This document shows positions 36,228-45,826 of a DNA stretch of 64,000 nt, piece after piece. The notes beneath the pieces were generated by a model. It made no database searches and was not told the origin of the DNA. It saw nothing but the letters and a program-made list of their open reading frames with translations. A program made the position numbers and the translations under genes. Numbering within the stretch: the stretch's first letter is position 1; each line of letters opens with the position of its first letter. Source of the stretch: Actinomycetes bacterium (GTDB taxonomy: Bacteria > Actinomycetota > Acidimicrobiia > Acidimicrobiales > Acidimicrobilacustridaceae); NCBI GenBank assembly GCA_029782145.1, contig JAKOVH010000003.1:17183-81182 (forward strand), read 5' to 3'.

Positions 36228-39200
36228 GACCGCCAGCGCTCCGCCAGGTCGTTGACCGGTTCGGTCATGAGGTCGACCACCGGCACGTCGACGAGCAGGT
36301 CGTCGCGGAACACCGGCTCGGTCTCGGTCACTGCGTGCTTGATGGCGCCGTAGCGGTTCCGGTAGCCCTGCAGGACCGCCCTCAGCGCGGGCAGCGACAG
36401 ATCGTCGTTCAGCCGCACGTGCAGCAGCGCCAGGCCCGTGGGCTGGCCGTCCTTCACCTCGGGCACGATGATCACGGTGCGACCGTCGCTGCGTCCCTTG
36501 GCGACGAGGACGGTGCGCTCGACGGCCACCCACCGCTTGGTGCCTCGCAGCTGCGGGTCGTCGACGGTGCGGCTGCGCAGCTCGCGCCCGAGCCCGCCGC
36601 GGTCGACCACGATCACCTTGGCCTCGTCGTTGCCGGCGGGGTCGACGTGGCCCTCGATGGCGTAGCGGGTGTAGCCCATCACCTCGCCGACCAGAGGCTC
36701 GAGGGCGGCGAGGGTGCGCAGGGTGTTGTAGCTCAGCCGGTCGCGGGCGGCGCCGGTGGCCAGCACCTCCTTGACGAGAGGCACCTGCAGGAGCGTCTCG
36801 TCGCTGCGGGAGATGCCGACCGTGACGGTCTTGGCCTGGTGCTTGATGGCGTCGACCGGGCGGGTGAGCTCGTCGATGGCCCGGCTCAGCGCCCCGGCGA
36901 GGTCCTCGAGCACGACACCGGGCGTGCCGACCTTGCCGTGCTCGAGCTGGTAGGCGTCGAGGGCCGAGACGCCCAGGGCGTAGCGCCACAGCGAGGCGAG
37001 CCGCACCGCCGTGCTGGCCTCCAGGTGACCGTCGTAGTCGCCGCCGCGCAGCCCGTCGAAGAACCGGGAGGCGAGCGGGCGCAGCGTCGGGCGCAGCCGG
37101 GCCAGCAGCGCCTCGCCGTCGCCGTGGACGCCGCTGGCCACCGCGTCGTCGATGGCGGCGCGGGCCTCCCGGAGCGGCCGGGCCTGCGCGTCGATCGCCA
37201 GGGCCGCCTCGTAGCCGAACAGGTGCCCGACCATCGCCGAGAGCACGAAGGCCAGCCGGGGATCGACGGCCGGCACCGAGATCACGTGCAGCGCGGCGCT
37301 GAAGCGCTCCTCGCCCTCGCTGGCGATCACGACGGGTGCCGCCTTGTGCGCCCGGTAGATCGCCACCTCCTTGGCCACGTCGTCGGCCGTCGAGCCCTGC
37401 AGACCGGCCGCGCACACGAGGATGAGCGGCTCCGACGACAGGTCGATGTGCTTCTTGTCCTCGGTGCCGTCGCAGGCGATCGCCTTGTAGCAGAGCTCCG
37501 ACAGCTTGATCCGGACCTCTTCGGCGGCGATCCGGTTGGCACCGTTGCCGACGATCGCCCAGTAGCGCCGCGACGGGGCCAGGTGCTGGGCCGCCGCCGC
37601 GATCTCGGGCCGGAGGGCGACGGTGCGCTCCATCGCCCCCGGCAGGGCCCGCAGCCCCTCGAGCAGCTCGGCGCGGTCCGGCGCCGCGCCCACGGCGTCG
37701 GCGATGGCGGCGGCCAGGAGGAAGCAGGCGGCGATCTGCGCGTAGAACGCCTTGGTGGAGGCGACGCTCATCTCCACGTCGCGACCGTCGGAGGTGTAGA
37801 GCACGCCGTCGGCCCGGTCGGTGAGGTCGCTGTTGCGCCGGTTGACGATGGCCACGACGTGGCCCCCGCGGGCCCGCACCAGGTCGACGGTGCGGTTGGT
37901 GTCGGTCGTGGTGCCCGACTGGCTGACGGCCACGACGAGGGTGTCGGCCATCGAGTCCGCCAGCTGGAAGCCGGAGAGCTCGGTGGCGAGGGCCGACTCG
38001 ACCCGCAGCGACGACCCCGGAGCGAAGGCGGCCAGGCCCTCGGCCAGCGCCCGTGCCGCGACGGCCGCCGTGCCCTGCCCGATGGCCACCACCCGGGCGA
38101 TGGTGCCGTCGGCCAGCCCGGCGCGGACCTCCGGCGACAGGACGTCGTCGCCCAGCCGGACGTCGAGCCCGCCGGGGCCGTCGACGAGCTTGCCCCGCAG
38201 CGTCTTGCGGAACGACGCCGGCGCCTCACCGATCTCCTTGACCAGGAAGTGCGGCGAGTCGCCCCGGTCGATGTCGCGGGTGGTGATCTGGGCGGTGGCC
38301 AGCTCGTCACGGCTCACGGGGAGCGGCGTGCCGTCGTAGGCCCACCGCTCGAGCCCCTCGACGGTGCCGGCGGCCCGGCCGTGCAGGACCACGACCTGGC
38401 CCCGGCTGGCCGGGTTGGCCGGGTCGGCCGGCACCTCGCCGTCGAGGCGGAGGTAGGTCTCGGTCTCCTCCACCACGCCGTAGGGCTCGCTGGCCACGAC
38501 GAAGCAGTCCTCGGCCAGCCCGACGTAGAGCGCCTGCCCGCTGCCCCGCAGGGCCAGCAGCAGGTCCTCGGCCTGGGCGGCCGAGCTGGCCGCGATGGCG
38601 ACCGACCCCTCCAGTTGGTTGACCGTGCCCCGGAACGCCTCGACCAGCGAGGTGCCGTCGGCCATGGCCCGAGAGGTGAGGGTGGGGATGACCTTGGCGT
38701 CGGTGGTGATCTCGTCCGCGATCCGCAGCGCCTCGGCCACCTTGAGGTCGGCGAAGTTGTCGACGTCGCCGTTGAGCACGGCGGTGACGTAGGGCCCGCC
38801 GGCGCCACCGAGCTCCTCGGAGTTGAGCGGGTGGGCGTTGGGCTGGGAGATGATGCCGACGCTCGCCCAGCGGGTGTGGCCCAGCACCACCGCCTCGACC
38901 GTCTCGGAGGCCAGGGCCTGGCGCAACAGCGGGTCGCTGCTGATGGCCTCCCGCAGGGCGCGCGTGTTGTCGCCCAGCTCGCCGATCTCGGCCGCCGCCT
39001 TGTAGACGAGGCTGAGGTGGCCCTCGGGCGTGCGCACCGCCATCGAGCCGAACAGCGGGTCGCCGGCGCGGGCCTCGATCACCGCCTGAAGGGCCGGCGA
39101 GGCGAGATCGAGGCCGTGGCCCCGGACGAGGAGGTGCAACCCGGCGCTGTCGCGGCCGCGCACCTCGAGGCGATCGAGCGCCGAGAGCGCCTGGTGGATC

Positions 39201-39670
39201 GACAGGCCCACGGCCACGCCCGCCGGACCGACGGGCCCGACGAGGCCGTCCACCGCAGTGGCGGCCCGGAGCCGGTCGCGGCGCACCGCCCACACGGCGT
39301 CCTTGAGGGTGATGAGGGCGGCGTTCACCTCCTCGAGCAGGGCGCCGGACAGCGTGGTGTCGGCGTCGAGGCGGCGCTCCACCTCGGCGGCCTGCCGGTC
39401 GAGCCCGGCGACGAGGTTGGTCACCGCCGGGCCGAGCACCGGCGCCTCGATCAGGGCGCGCACCCCGGCCACGCCGCGCAGCAGCGCGTCGGCCGCCGCC
39501 ACCTCGGCCGCGGCGTCGGCGAGCACCGTCGCCAGGTCGGCGGGGAAGGGCCCCGCTCCGGCCAGGCCGTCGAGGCGACGGGCCGCCGCCTCCAGGCGGT
39601 CGGTGACCTCCCACGGGGAGGGCGGCATCCGGTGCGACGGCCGGCGGACGACAGCGATGATCCCGCACAT
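36224..39670 (-). CDS. Oversized GlmS-like glutamine-fructose-6-phosphate aminotransferase
   Basis: 1148 aa versus about 610 for normal GlmS. Begins MCGIIAVV with the catalytic Cys2 of class II amidotransferases. An insertion of ~140 residues follows before the next conserved block, RLEVRGRDSAGLHL (167-180). Then GHTRWAS (264-270) and VLNGDVDN (298-305). SIS domain 1 spans ~525-650 (VVAIGQGTA, SQSGTTTDTNRT) and SIS 2 ~700-850 (AIVGNGANRIAAEEVRIKLSEL). RPVDAIKHQAKTVTV (937-951) looks like the normal GlmS C-terminal signature, yet 197 further residues follow. Position after glmM supports GlcN-6-P and UDP-GlcNAc synthesis, but the extra regions leave substrate specificity open. Confidence 0.9.
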   Translation of the reverse strand: MCGIIAVVRRPSHRMPPSPWEVTDRLEAAARRLDGLAGAGPFPADLATVLADAAAEVAAADALLRGVAGVRALIEAPVLGPAVTNLVAGLDRQAAEVERRLDADTTLSGALLEEVNAALITLKDAVWAVRRDRLRAATAVDGLVGPVGPAGVAVGLSIHQALSALDRLEVRGRDSAGLHLLVRGHGLDLASPALQAVIEARAGDPLFGSMAVRTPEGHLSLVYKAAAEIGELGDNTRALREAISSDPLLRQALASETVEAVVLGHTRWASVGIISQPNAHPLNSEELGGAGGPYVTAVLNGDVDNFADLKVAEALRIADEITTDAKVIPTLTSRAMADGTSLVEAFRGTVNQLEGSVAIAASSAAQAEDLLLALRGSGQALYVGLAEDCFVVASEPYGVVEETETYLRLDGEVPADPANPASRGQVVVLHGRAAGTVEGLERWAYDGTPLPVSRDELATAQITTRDIDRGDSPHFLVKEIGEAPASFRKTLRGKLVDGPGGLDVRLGDDVLSPEVRAGLADGTIARVVAIGQGTAAVAARALAEGLAAFAPGSSLRVESALATELSGFQLADSMADTLVVAVSQSGTTTDTNRTVDLVRARGGHVVAIVNRRNSDLTDRADGVLYTSDGRDVEMSVASTKAFYAQIAACFLLAAAIADAVGAAPDRAELLEGLRALPGAMERTVALRPEIAAAAQHLAPSRRYWAIVGNGANRIAAEEVRIKLSELCYKAIACDGTEDKKHIDLSSEPLILVCAAGLQGSTADDVAKEVAIYRAHKAAPVVIASEGEERFSAALHVISVPAVDPRLAFVLSAMVGHLFGYEAALAIDAQARPLREARAAIDDAVASGVHGDGEALLARLRPTLRPLASRFFDGLRGGDYDGHLEASTAVRLASLWRYALGVSALDAYQLEHGKVGTPGVVLEDLAGALSRAIDELTRPVDAIKHQAKTVTVGISRSDETLLQVPLVKEVLATGAARDRLSYNTLRTLAALEPLVGEVMGYTRYAIEGHVDPAGNDEAKVIVVDRGGLGRELRSRTVDDPQLRGTKRWVAVERTVLVAKGRSDGRTVIIVPEVKDGQPTGLALLHVRLNDDLSLPALRAVLQGYRNRYGAIKHAVTETEPVFRDDLLVDVPVVDLMTEPVNDLAERWRS

Positions 39671-39794
39671 GCGACGGCAAGGCTCCCTGGCAGTGGGCCG
39701 GGCGAGCGCCGATGCTCACCACCCGGACGGTCGAACCCCCGTGAGTCTAGGACCCCGGCCGCCCTCGACCACCGGTATCGCCGCGGAGCGTGCT

Positions 39795-41126
39795 TCAGCC
39801 GCCGCAGAGCGCGCGGGCAACCGCGGCGAGCCGCTCGGCCACTGCGTGAGCCACGCCGTGGCTCTCGGCCTCGACCATCACCCGCACCAGCGGCTCGGTG
39901 CCGCTCGGGCGGATGAGCACCCGGCCCCGCCCACCCAGCGCCGCCTCCTCGGCGGCGATGTCGTCCGCCATGGCCTCGGCGATGTCGGCACGACGCTCGG
40001 CCACCGGCACGTTGACGAGCACCTGGGGCAGCTGGGTCATGGCGCCGGCCGCCAGCTGCGACAGCGGCCGCTGCGACCGCACCACCAGGTCGAGCAGCTG
40101 CACGCCCGACAGCAGGCCGTCGCCGGTGGTGGCGAGGTCGGCGAAGACGATGTGGCCGGACTGCTCGCCGCCGAGGCCGCCTCCCGTGCGCTCCAGCGCC
40201 TCGAGCACGTAGCGGTCGCCGACCGCGGTCTCCACCACCTCGATCCCCGCCTCGCGCATGGCGAGCCGGAAGCCGAGGTTGGCCATGACCGTCACCACCA
40301 CCAGGTCACCGGGCAGGCAGCCCCGGCGGCGCCGGTCGACGGCGAACAGGGCGATGAGGTGGTCGCCGTCGACGAGGCGACCGGTCTCGTCGACGGCGAG
40401 GACCCGGTCGGCGTCGCCGTCGAAGGCCAGCCCCACGTGGGCTCCGGTGTCGACGACCAGGCGGGACACGTCGTCGGGATGGGTCGAGCCGCAGCCGGCG
40501 TTGATGTTGCGGCCGTCGGGCGCGGCGTGCAGGACCTCGACGTGCGCGCCCAGGCGGCGCAACGCCTCCGGCGCCAGCGCCGACGACGCCCCGTTGGCGC
40601 AGTCGACCACGACCCGCAGCCCGTCGAGGCGGCGGCCCTCGGTGGAGGCCACGACAGCATCGAGCCATGCCGCCGCCCCGGGGGCCGGCGCCAGGGGCAC
40701 CTCGTCGAGGGCGCCCACGGCCTGCGCCGGGTCGGCGAGCAGCGCGTCGAGCACCGCCTCGAGCTCCTCTTCGACCTCGTCGGCCAGCTTGCGGCCCCCG
40801 GCGGCGAAGAACTTGATGCCGTTGTCGGCCCACGGGTTGTGCGACGCCGAGATGACGGCGCCCGGGACGCTGCGCTGGGCGCACGCCCAGGCCAGCGTCG
40901 GGGTCGGCACCACGCCCAGGGTCTGGGGGCTGGCACCGCCCGCGGCCAGGCCGCCGGCCAGCGCCGCCTCCAGCCGGGGGCCCGACGCTCGGGTGTCACG
41001 GCCGATGAGGAAGCCCGAGGCGCCGCCGAGGACCTTCGCCGCGGCGGCGCCGAGCGCGCCCACCAGCTCGTCGGTCAGCTCCTCGGCCGGGCCCCGCACG
41101 CCGTCGGTGCCGAAGCGCAGCGTCAT
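39795..41126 (-). CDS. glmM: Phosphoglucosamine mutase
   Basis: 443 aa from ATG 41126 (TLRFGTDGVRG); the frame is open further upstream, but that part is unlike GlmM. Interconverts GlcN-6-P and GlcN-1-P for UDP-GlcNAc. The phosphoserine is in VISASHNPWADNGIKFF. The metal loop is AFDGDADRVLAVD, the sugar loop GGEQSGHIVF, and the phosphate-binding C-terminus RPSGTEPLVRVMVE. Between rpsI and the GlmS-like gene, the standard actinobacterial order. Confidence 0.98.
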   Translation of the reverse strand: MTLRFGTDGVRGPAEELTDELVGALGAAAAKVLGGASGFLIGRDTRASGPRLEAALAGGLAAGGASPQTLGVVPTPTLAWACAQRSVPGAVISASHNPWADNGIKFFAAGGRKLADEVEEELEAVLDALLADPAQAVGALDEVPLAPAPGAAAWLDAVVASTEGRRLDGLRVVVDCANGASSALAPEALRRLGAHVEVLHAAPDGRNINAGCGSTHPDDVSRLVVDTGAHVGLAFDGDADRVLAVDETGRLVDGDHLIALFAVDRRRRGCLPGDLVVVTVMANLGFRLAMREAGIEVVETAVGDRYVLEALERTGGGLGGEQSGHIVFADLATTGDGLLSGVQLLDLVVRSQRPLSQLAAGAMTQLPQVLVNVPVAERRADIAEAMADDIAAEEAALGGRGRVLIRPSGTEPLVRVMVEAESHGVAHAVAERLAAVARALCGG

Positions 41127-41213
41127 CGGGCCAAAACGTCGACGTGCGCCGACCCCACGGGGGCGGCGCACATCGGGTGGAGCGGGAACACGGCCACCGG
41201 AGGCGGGACCGGC

Positions 41214-41606
41214 TCAGCGCTTGGAGTACTGCGGAGCCTTGCGGGCCTTCTTGAGGCCGTACTTCTTCGACTCCTTCTCGCGGGCGTCGCGGGTGAGGAA
41301 GCCGGCCCGCTTGAGCTCGGGCCGCATCTCGGGGTCGAGGTCGGCCAGCGCCCGGGCGATGCCGTGGCGCAGGGCGCCCGCCTGGCCCGACACGCCGCCG
41401 CCGCCGATGCGGCAGTCGACGTCGTAGACCTCGCTGGTGCTGGTGACCCGCAGCGGCTCGGTGAGGATCATGCGGTGCGTCTCGGACGGGAAGTAGTCGG
41501 CCACCGGGCGGCCGTTCACGGTGATGACGCCGGTGCCGGGGCGCAGGTTCACGCGGGCCACGGCGCGCTTGCGGCGACCGGTCGACTGGATCAGGGGGTT
41601 CGGCAT
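41214..41606 (-). CDS. rpsI: 30S ribosomal protein S9
   Basis: 130 aa. [21 protein letters not shown], then [19 protein letters not shown] and the basic C-terminal [12 protein letters not shown] that reaches the P-site tRNA. Complete. 23 bp after rplM in the usual rplM-rpsI pair. Confidence 0.99.
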   Translation of the reverse strand: MPNPLIQSTGRRKRAVARVNLRPGTGVITVNGRPVADYFPSETHRMILTEPLRVTSTSEVYDVDCRIGGGGVSGQAGALRHGIARALADLDPEMRPELKRAGFLTRDAREKESKKYGLKKARKAPQYSKR

Positions 41607-41629
41607 GTCGTGTCCTCGGGAGCGGCCGC

Positions 41630-42076
41630 TCAGCGGGCCTTGGCGTGGGTGAGCTCGAGGGCCTCGGGCTGCTGGGCGGCGTGGGGGTGCACCGGCCCGG
41701 CGTAGACCTTCAGCTTCTTGATCTGCTGGCGACCGAGGCGGTTCTTCGGGAGCATGCCCCGCACCGCCCGCCGGACGGCCTCGGTGGGCTTGGTGGCGAT
41801 GAGCTCGCCGTAGCTCTGGGTGCGCAGGCCGCCGGGGTAGCCCGAGTGGCGGTGCACGAAGAGCTTCTCGCCCTTGTTGGACGTGAGCACCACCTTGTCG
41901 GCGTTGATCACGATCACGTGGTCGCCGGTGTCGAGGTGGGGCGTGTAGGTGGGCTTGTGCTTGCCGCGCAGGATGCGGGCGACCTCGGTGGCGACGCGAC
42001 CGAGGACCATGCCCTCGGCGTCGACCACGTACCAGGATCGCTGGATCTCGCTGGCCTTCGGGGAGTAGGTGCGCAC
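41630..42076 (-). CDS. rplM: 50S ribosomal protein L13
   Basis: 148 aa from GTG 42076 ([21 protein letters not shown]), with GAAGG upstream. An in-frame ATG at 42184 would add 36 residues unlike L13. Conserved [34 protein letters not shown] and [19 protein letters not shown] are present. 144 bp separate it from the encapsulin gene, so it may have its own promoter. Confidence 0.98.
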   Translation of the reverse strand: MRTYSPKASEIQRSWYVVDAEGMVLGRVATEVARILRGKHKPTYTPHLDTGDHVIVINADKVVLTSNKGEKLFVHRHSGYPGGLRTQSYGELIATKPTEAVRRAVRGMLPKNRLGRQQIKKLKVYAGPVHPHAAQQPEALELTHAKAR

Positions 42077-42220
42077 GCGCGAGCCTTCGCTGTCGGAGAA
42101 CTGTGGGACCACACCCCGCGCATGCGCGTGGGAACGCGCGCCAGGGCGACGGACAAAGATACGGCCCGCGCTGCCCGGGAGCAACTCGCGCCCCGGTCGC
42201 CCGGTGGGGCGGCCAGCGGC

Positions 42221-43039
42221 TCAGGCGCCGTCGGGGTAGGCCAGGTGCACGGCCGCCTCGGGTGCGCAGATGCGTGCCGCGATCGTCTCCTCCAGGTACA
42301 GCTGCACGTGCTCGGCGTCGTGGGCGAGGTAGCCGACGGCGAAGTCCTGCCCGCAGACGAGCTCGAAGTCACCACCGCGCTGGCTCACCACGACCGCGCC
42401 GTCGATCGAGGGGGCGAACACCACCGGGCCACCCTCGAGGATGAGCTGCAGGTGCTTCAGCACGGGGTAGCCGCCGCCCTCGCCCTGGCGCATCACCCCG
42501 GCGTAGCAGCGGGGGCCGAGAGCGATCGCCCACGGTCCCTCGACGCCCGCCTCTCGCATCATGGCGATGGCCTGGGCGGCATGGCCCGGGTAGGCGGCGT
42601 AGTCGCTCGAGATCATCACCTTCTCGTGCGGGGTGGCCTCGGTGAGCCCCACGATGCCGGCGCTGGCCAGCCCGTGGAACACCGTGCGGTCCTCGGCCTG
42701 CGCGGCCTGGCGGGCGGCCTCGATCACGCTGCCGAGGTCGGCGTCGCACGCACCCCGGTTGATGGCGTCGAGCTCCTCGCGCTGGACCGTGAACGGCGTG
42801 CGGACCTCGACGAGCGGTCGCACCAGGCGGGGACGCACCCGCACCGCGCCGCCCTGGAGCACCTCGGCGGGGCCGAGGCGCCCGGTGGCCACGGCGGAGT
42901 GGTCCCAGCCGTGCGGGCCCGAGAAGTCGATCAGCCGGCGGGCGGCCAGGTAGGCGCTCAGGCTGCGGCGAGCCTCGCCGTCGATCTCGGCCCACGCCTC
43001 GGCGGTGATGGGCGCCTTCTGGCGCATCAGGTGGTCCAC
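42221..43039 (-). CDS. Encapsulin shell protein (family 1)
   Basis: 272 aa, HK97-fold nanocompartment shell. N-terminal [21 protein letters not shown] then [23 protein letters not shown] is the conserved encapsulin start (N-arm and P-domain). Later [65 protein letters not shown] and the C-terminal FLEET-like [19 protein letters not shown] complete it. Such shells self-assemble into icosahedral particles and load cargo bearing a C-terminal peptide. The start lies 1 bp after the stop of the encapsulated ferritin, its evident cargo. Confidence 0.95.
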   Translation of the reverse strand: MDHLMRQKAPITAEAWAEIDGEARRSLSAYLAARRLIDFSGPHGWDHSAVATGRLGPAEVLQGGAVRVRPRLVRPLVEVRTPFTVQREELDAINRGACDADLGSVIEAARQAAQAEDRTVFHGLASAGIVGLTEATPHEKVMISSDYAAYPGHAAQAIAMMREAGVEGPWAIALGPRCYAGVMRQGEGGGYPVLKHLQLILEGGPVVFAPSIDGAVVVSQRGGDFELVCGQDFAVGYLAHDAEHVQLYLEETIAARICAPEAAVHLAYPDGA

Positions 43040-43040
43040 G

Positions 43041-43424
43041 TCACGCTCCCTTCAGGCTGCCGACGCCGAGGCCGGTGGCGTCGCTCCCCGGTTCGGGCGC
43101 CGCCGCGCCCTCGCCGCCGTCGTGCTCGGCCTCCTGCTCGATGGCGACGATCGGCCCCTCGGTGAACAGGTAGGTGCGCAGGTGCCGGTCGAGCTCGGGG
43201 TCGTGACGTCGCAGCCACTCGATGGTCATGGCGGCGTGCTCCTTCTCCTCGTCACGGTTGTGGCCGAGCACGGCCGCCAGGTCGGGGTCGTCGGTGGCAT
43301 CGACCCGCTGGTCGTACCAGTCGACCGCCTCGAGCTCCTCCATGATCGACTGGATCGCCCGGTGGCGGTCGATGGTGGCGGGCTGCAGGCGGTCGAAGGG
43401 CTCGTGGTAGGCCTCGCTCGACAT
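43041..43424 (-). CDS. Encapsulated ferritin (encapsulin cargo)
   Basis: 127 aa from ATG 43424, five bases after AGGAG; a GTG one codon earlier is the alternative. Two-helix EncFtn-type ferritin: HRAIQSIMEELEAVDWYDQR on helix 1 and HNRDEEKEHAAMTIEWLRRHD on helix 2 supply the Glu/His ferroxidase ligands. After an acidic linker it ends GLGVGSLKGA, matching the encapsulin targeting peptide. It oxidises Fe(II), and the mineral is stored inside the shell encoded immediately downstream. Confidence 0.95.
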   Translation of the reverse strand: MSSEAYHEPFDRLQPATIDRHRAIQSIMEELEAVDWYDQRVDATDDPDLAAVLGHNRDEEKEHAAMTIEWLRRHDPELDRHLRTYLFTEGPIVAIEQEAEHDGGEGAAAPEPGSDATGLGVGSLKGA

Positions 43425-43601
43425 CACGTCTCCTGCCGGATGGGCGGCTGGTGGGTCGGGTGGTCCGGTGATCGGTGTCCGGTGGTCGGGTGGCCTCTGG
43501 ACACGTGGCGGTCGGGCCGCGCTGGCCCGACCTCCTCACCACCAGCACCTATCCAGCGCGCCGCCTCGCCATGCCGCCCGCCGCCACGGTGCTTTCCCGG
43601 C

Positions 43602-44441
43602 TCAGTAGGTGACCGCCCACAGGCACAGGCCCTCGGGTGGCGCGATGGTGCCCGCCGCGTGGCGGTCGCGGGCGCGCAGGATGCCGGCCATCTCGCCCGC
43701 CCGCCGGCGCCCCCGACCCATGTCGACCAGGGTGCCGGTGATGCTGCGGACCATCTGGTGGCAGAACGCGGTGGCCGAGATGTCGAAGCGCAGCAGCCCC
43801 TCGCCCAGGTCGTGCCACCGGGCGTCGAGCACCCGTCGCACCAGCGACACCTCCCCCGCCGTCTTGGGCCGCCGGCAGAAGCTCGAGAAGTCGTGGCTGC
43901 CGATCAGGGCGTCGCAGCCCAGGCGCAGCGCGTTGAGGTCGAGGGGGTGGGCCACCCACCAGCTCGTGGCCGCCAGGAACGGGTCGGGCACCGGACGGCT
44001 CAGCACCGTGTAGCGGTAGTGGCGGGACCGCGCCGAGAAGCGGGCGTCGAAGTCCGGCTCCGCCCGCCCCGCCTCGCGCACCACCAGGGCGGGCGCGCAC
44101 TGGCGGTTCACCGCCTGGGCCAAGCGCTCGGGGTCGCCGCGCCGCTCGTCGGCGTCGAAGCTGACGACCTGTCCCCACGCGTGCACGCCGGCGTCGGTGC
44201 GCCCGGCGACGGCCAGCGTGACCTCGTGGCCCAGGCAGCGCTCGAGCACATCGCGCAGGGTGCCTGCCACCGTGGCCACCCCGGCGTTCTCGGCCATGCC
44301 CCGGAAGCGCCCGCCGTCGTAGGCGACCACCATGCGGATCCGGACCCGTCCCCCCGGCGGGGGCGCCACGGCCACCGGCGCGCGCCCAGGGCCCGGACGC
44401 GCGTCGGCCGACCCCGGGAGGTCGGCCGACGGATGGGTCAT
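43602..44441 (-). CDS. truA: tRNA pseudouridine synthase A
   Basis: 279 aa from ATG 44441; the canonical part starts at VRIRMVVAYDGGRFRGM (about residue 33), so a later start near 44345 is possible. Isomerises U38-40 in the anticodon arm. The catalytic Asp is in AGRTDAGVHAWGQ. Other hallmarks are FDARFSARSRHYRY, HDFSSFC and FCHQMVRSITGTLVDMGRG. It follows rplQ by 16 bp, closing the rpoA-rplQ cluster; 177 bp separate it from the ferritin gene. Confidence 0.96.
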   Translation of the reverse strand: MTHPSADLPGSADARPGPGRAPVAVAPPPGGRVRIRMVVAYDGGRFRGMAENAGVATVAGTLRDVLERCLGHEVTLAVAGRTDAGVHAWGQVVSFDADERRGDPERLAQAVNRQCAPALVVREAGRAEPDFDARFSARSRHYRYTVLSRPVPDPFLAATSWWVAHPLDLNALRLGCDALIGSHDFSSFCRRPKTAGEVSLVRRVLDARWHDLGEGLLRFDISATAFCHQMVRSITGTLVDMGRGRRRAGEMAGILRARDRHAAGTIAPPEGLCLWAVTY

Positions 44442-44457
44442 GTGGGCGAGTGGTCGG

Positions 44458-44811
44458 TCAGACCAGCTCGATGCGCGCCATCGGGGCGTTGTCGCCCTGG
44501 CGCGGGCCCAGCTTCAGGATGCGGGTGTAGCCGCCGGGCCGGGTCTCGTAGCGAGGGCCGATGTCGTCGAACAGCTTCGACGCCATCTCCTTGTCACCGA
44601 GGTAGGCGACGACCTGGCGGTGGCGGTGCACCCCGCCCTTCTTGGCCTTGGTGATGAGCTTCTCGGCCACCGGGCGCAGGGCCTTCGCCTTGGCCTCGGT
44701 GGTGACGATGCCCTCGGCGGCGAAGAGCGAGGCGGCCAGGTTGGCCATCATCAGCCGCTGGTGGGCGGCGTCGCCGCCGAAGCGGCGCGACTTGCGGGGG
44801 GTTGCAGGCAT
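44458..44811 (-). CDS. rplQ: 50S ribosomal protein L17
   Basis: 117 aa. [43 protein letters not shown], then [25 protein letters not shown]. Complete; 6 bp after rpoA. Confidence 0.99.
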   Translation of the reverse strand: MPATPRKSRRFGGDAAHQRLMMANLAASLFAAEGIVTTEAKAKALRPVAEKLITKAKKGGVHRHRQVVAYLGDKEMASKLFDDIGPRYETRPGGYTRILKLGPRQGDNAPMARIELV

Positions 44812-44817
44812 CTTCGA

Positions 44818-45756
44818 TCAGTCCCGGTGCTTGAGCGACAGGCCGCGCTCGTCGAGCTTCTGGATGACCTCGTCGAGGGACTTCTGGCCGAAGTTGGTGA
44901 TGGCCAGCAGGTCGTCCTCGGTCTTGAGCAGCAGCTCGCCGACCGTGTTGACCTGCGCCCGCTTGAGGCAGTTGCGGGGACGCTCGGACAGGTCGAGGTC
45001 CTCGATGGGCAGGTCGAGGTCCGGGGACCCCGTGGCGGTGACGGCCACCTCGCCGAGCTCGAGGCCCTGGGGCTCGTCGCTCATCTCGGCGACGAGCTGC
45101 ACCAGCGACTGGAGGGTCGCGCCCGCCGAGGCCAGCGCCTCACGGGCCGAGATGGAGCCGTCGGTCTCGATGTCGAGCACCAGCCGGTCGAACTCGGTGG
45201 ACTGCTCCACACGGGTGGGCTCCACCGAGAAGGTGACGCGCCGCACCGGCGAGAAGATCGAGTCGACCGGGATCACGCCGATGGTGTTCGAGGTCTTGTT
45301 GCGCTCGGCCGAGACGTAGCCCCGGCCCTTCTCCACCGTGAGGTCGAGGGCCAGGCGGCCCTGGGCGTTCACCGTGGCGAGGTGCAGCTCGGGGTTGAGG
45401 ATCTCGACGTCGGCGTTGAGCGTGATGTCGGCGGCGGTGACCTCGGTGGGCCCCCGCACGTCGAGGCGCAGGGTCACCGGCTCGTCGCTGTAGACCCGCA
45501 GGACGAGGTCCTTGAGGTTCAAGATGATGTCGGTGACGTCCTCGGTGACGCCCTTGATGGTGTCGAACTCGTGCAGGGCGTCGTCGAAGCGCACCTGGGT
45601 GACCGCTGCGCCGGGGATCGACGACAGGAGGGTCCGCCGCAGCGAGTTGCCCAGAGTGTGGCCGAAGCCGGGCTCGAGCGGGCCGATCGCAAAGAGCTGA
45701 CGGTCGCCGTCGGCGTCGCCGAGCGCTTCGACCTTCGGGCGCTGCATGACCAGCAT
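44818..45756 (-). CDS. rpoA: RNA polymerase alpha subunit
   Basis: 312 aa. The N-terminal assembly domain has FGHTLGNSLRRTLLSSIPGAAVT and IGVIPVDSIFSPVRRVTF. A linker then leads to the α-CTD that contacts UP elements and activators (LDLSERPRNCLKRAQVNTVGELL, NFGQKSLDEVIQKL). The start MLVMQRPKVEAL at 45756 is conventional. Between rpsD and rplQ. Confidence 0.99.
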   Translation of the reverse strand: MLVMQRPKVEALGDADGDRQLFAIGPLEPGFGHTLGNSLRRTLLSSIPGAAVTQVRFDDALHEFDTIKGVTEDVTDIILNLKDLVLRVYSDEPVTLRLDVRGPTEVTAADITLNADVEILNPELHLATVNAQGRLALDLTVEKGRGYVSAERNKTSNTIGVIPVDSIFSPVRRVTFSVEPTRVEQSTEFDRLVLDIETDGSISAREALASAGATLQSLVQLVAEMSDEPQGLELGEVAVTATGSPDLDLPIEDLDLSERPRNCLKRAQVNTVGELLLKTEDDLLAITNFGQKSLDEVIQKLDERGLSLKHRD

Positions 45757-45826
45757 GTGTGTCTACCTCGGTTCCGTTCGTTCGGGAACGGCGCAGGCGG
45801 CGGGGACGACCCCCGCCGACGGGCGC

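Noticed and set aside
36228..37415. Upstream part of the open frame that contains acpS-nnr
   Set aside because: The frame upstream of GTG 36227 overlaps the GlmS-like gene and is Arg/Gly-rich; the GTGA junction gives a clear start.
36221..39916. 1231-codon plus-strand open frame opposite the GlmS-like gene
   Set aside because: Long only because stop codons are rare at this GC content; no recognizable protein features.
34266..41126. Biosynthetic or novel metabolic cluster around glmM-alr-tsa
   Set aside because: The order glmM, glmS, acpS, nnr, alr, tsaE, tsaB, rimI, tsaD, groESL is the ordinary actinobacterial housekeeping arrangement.
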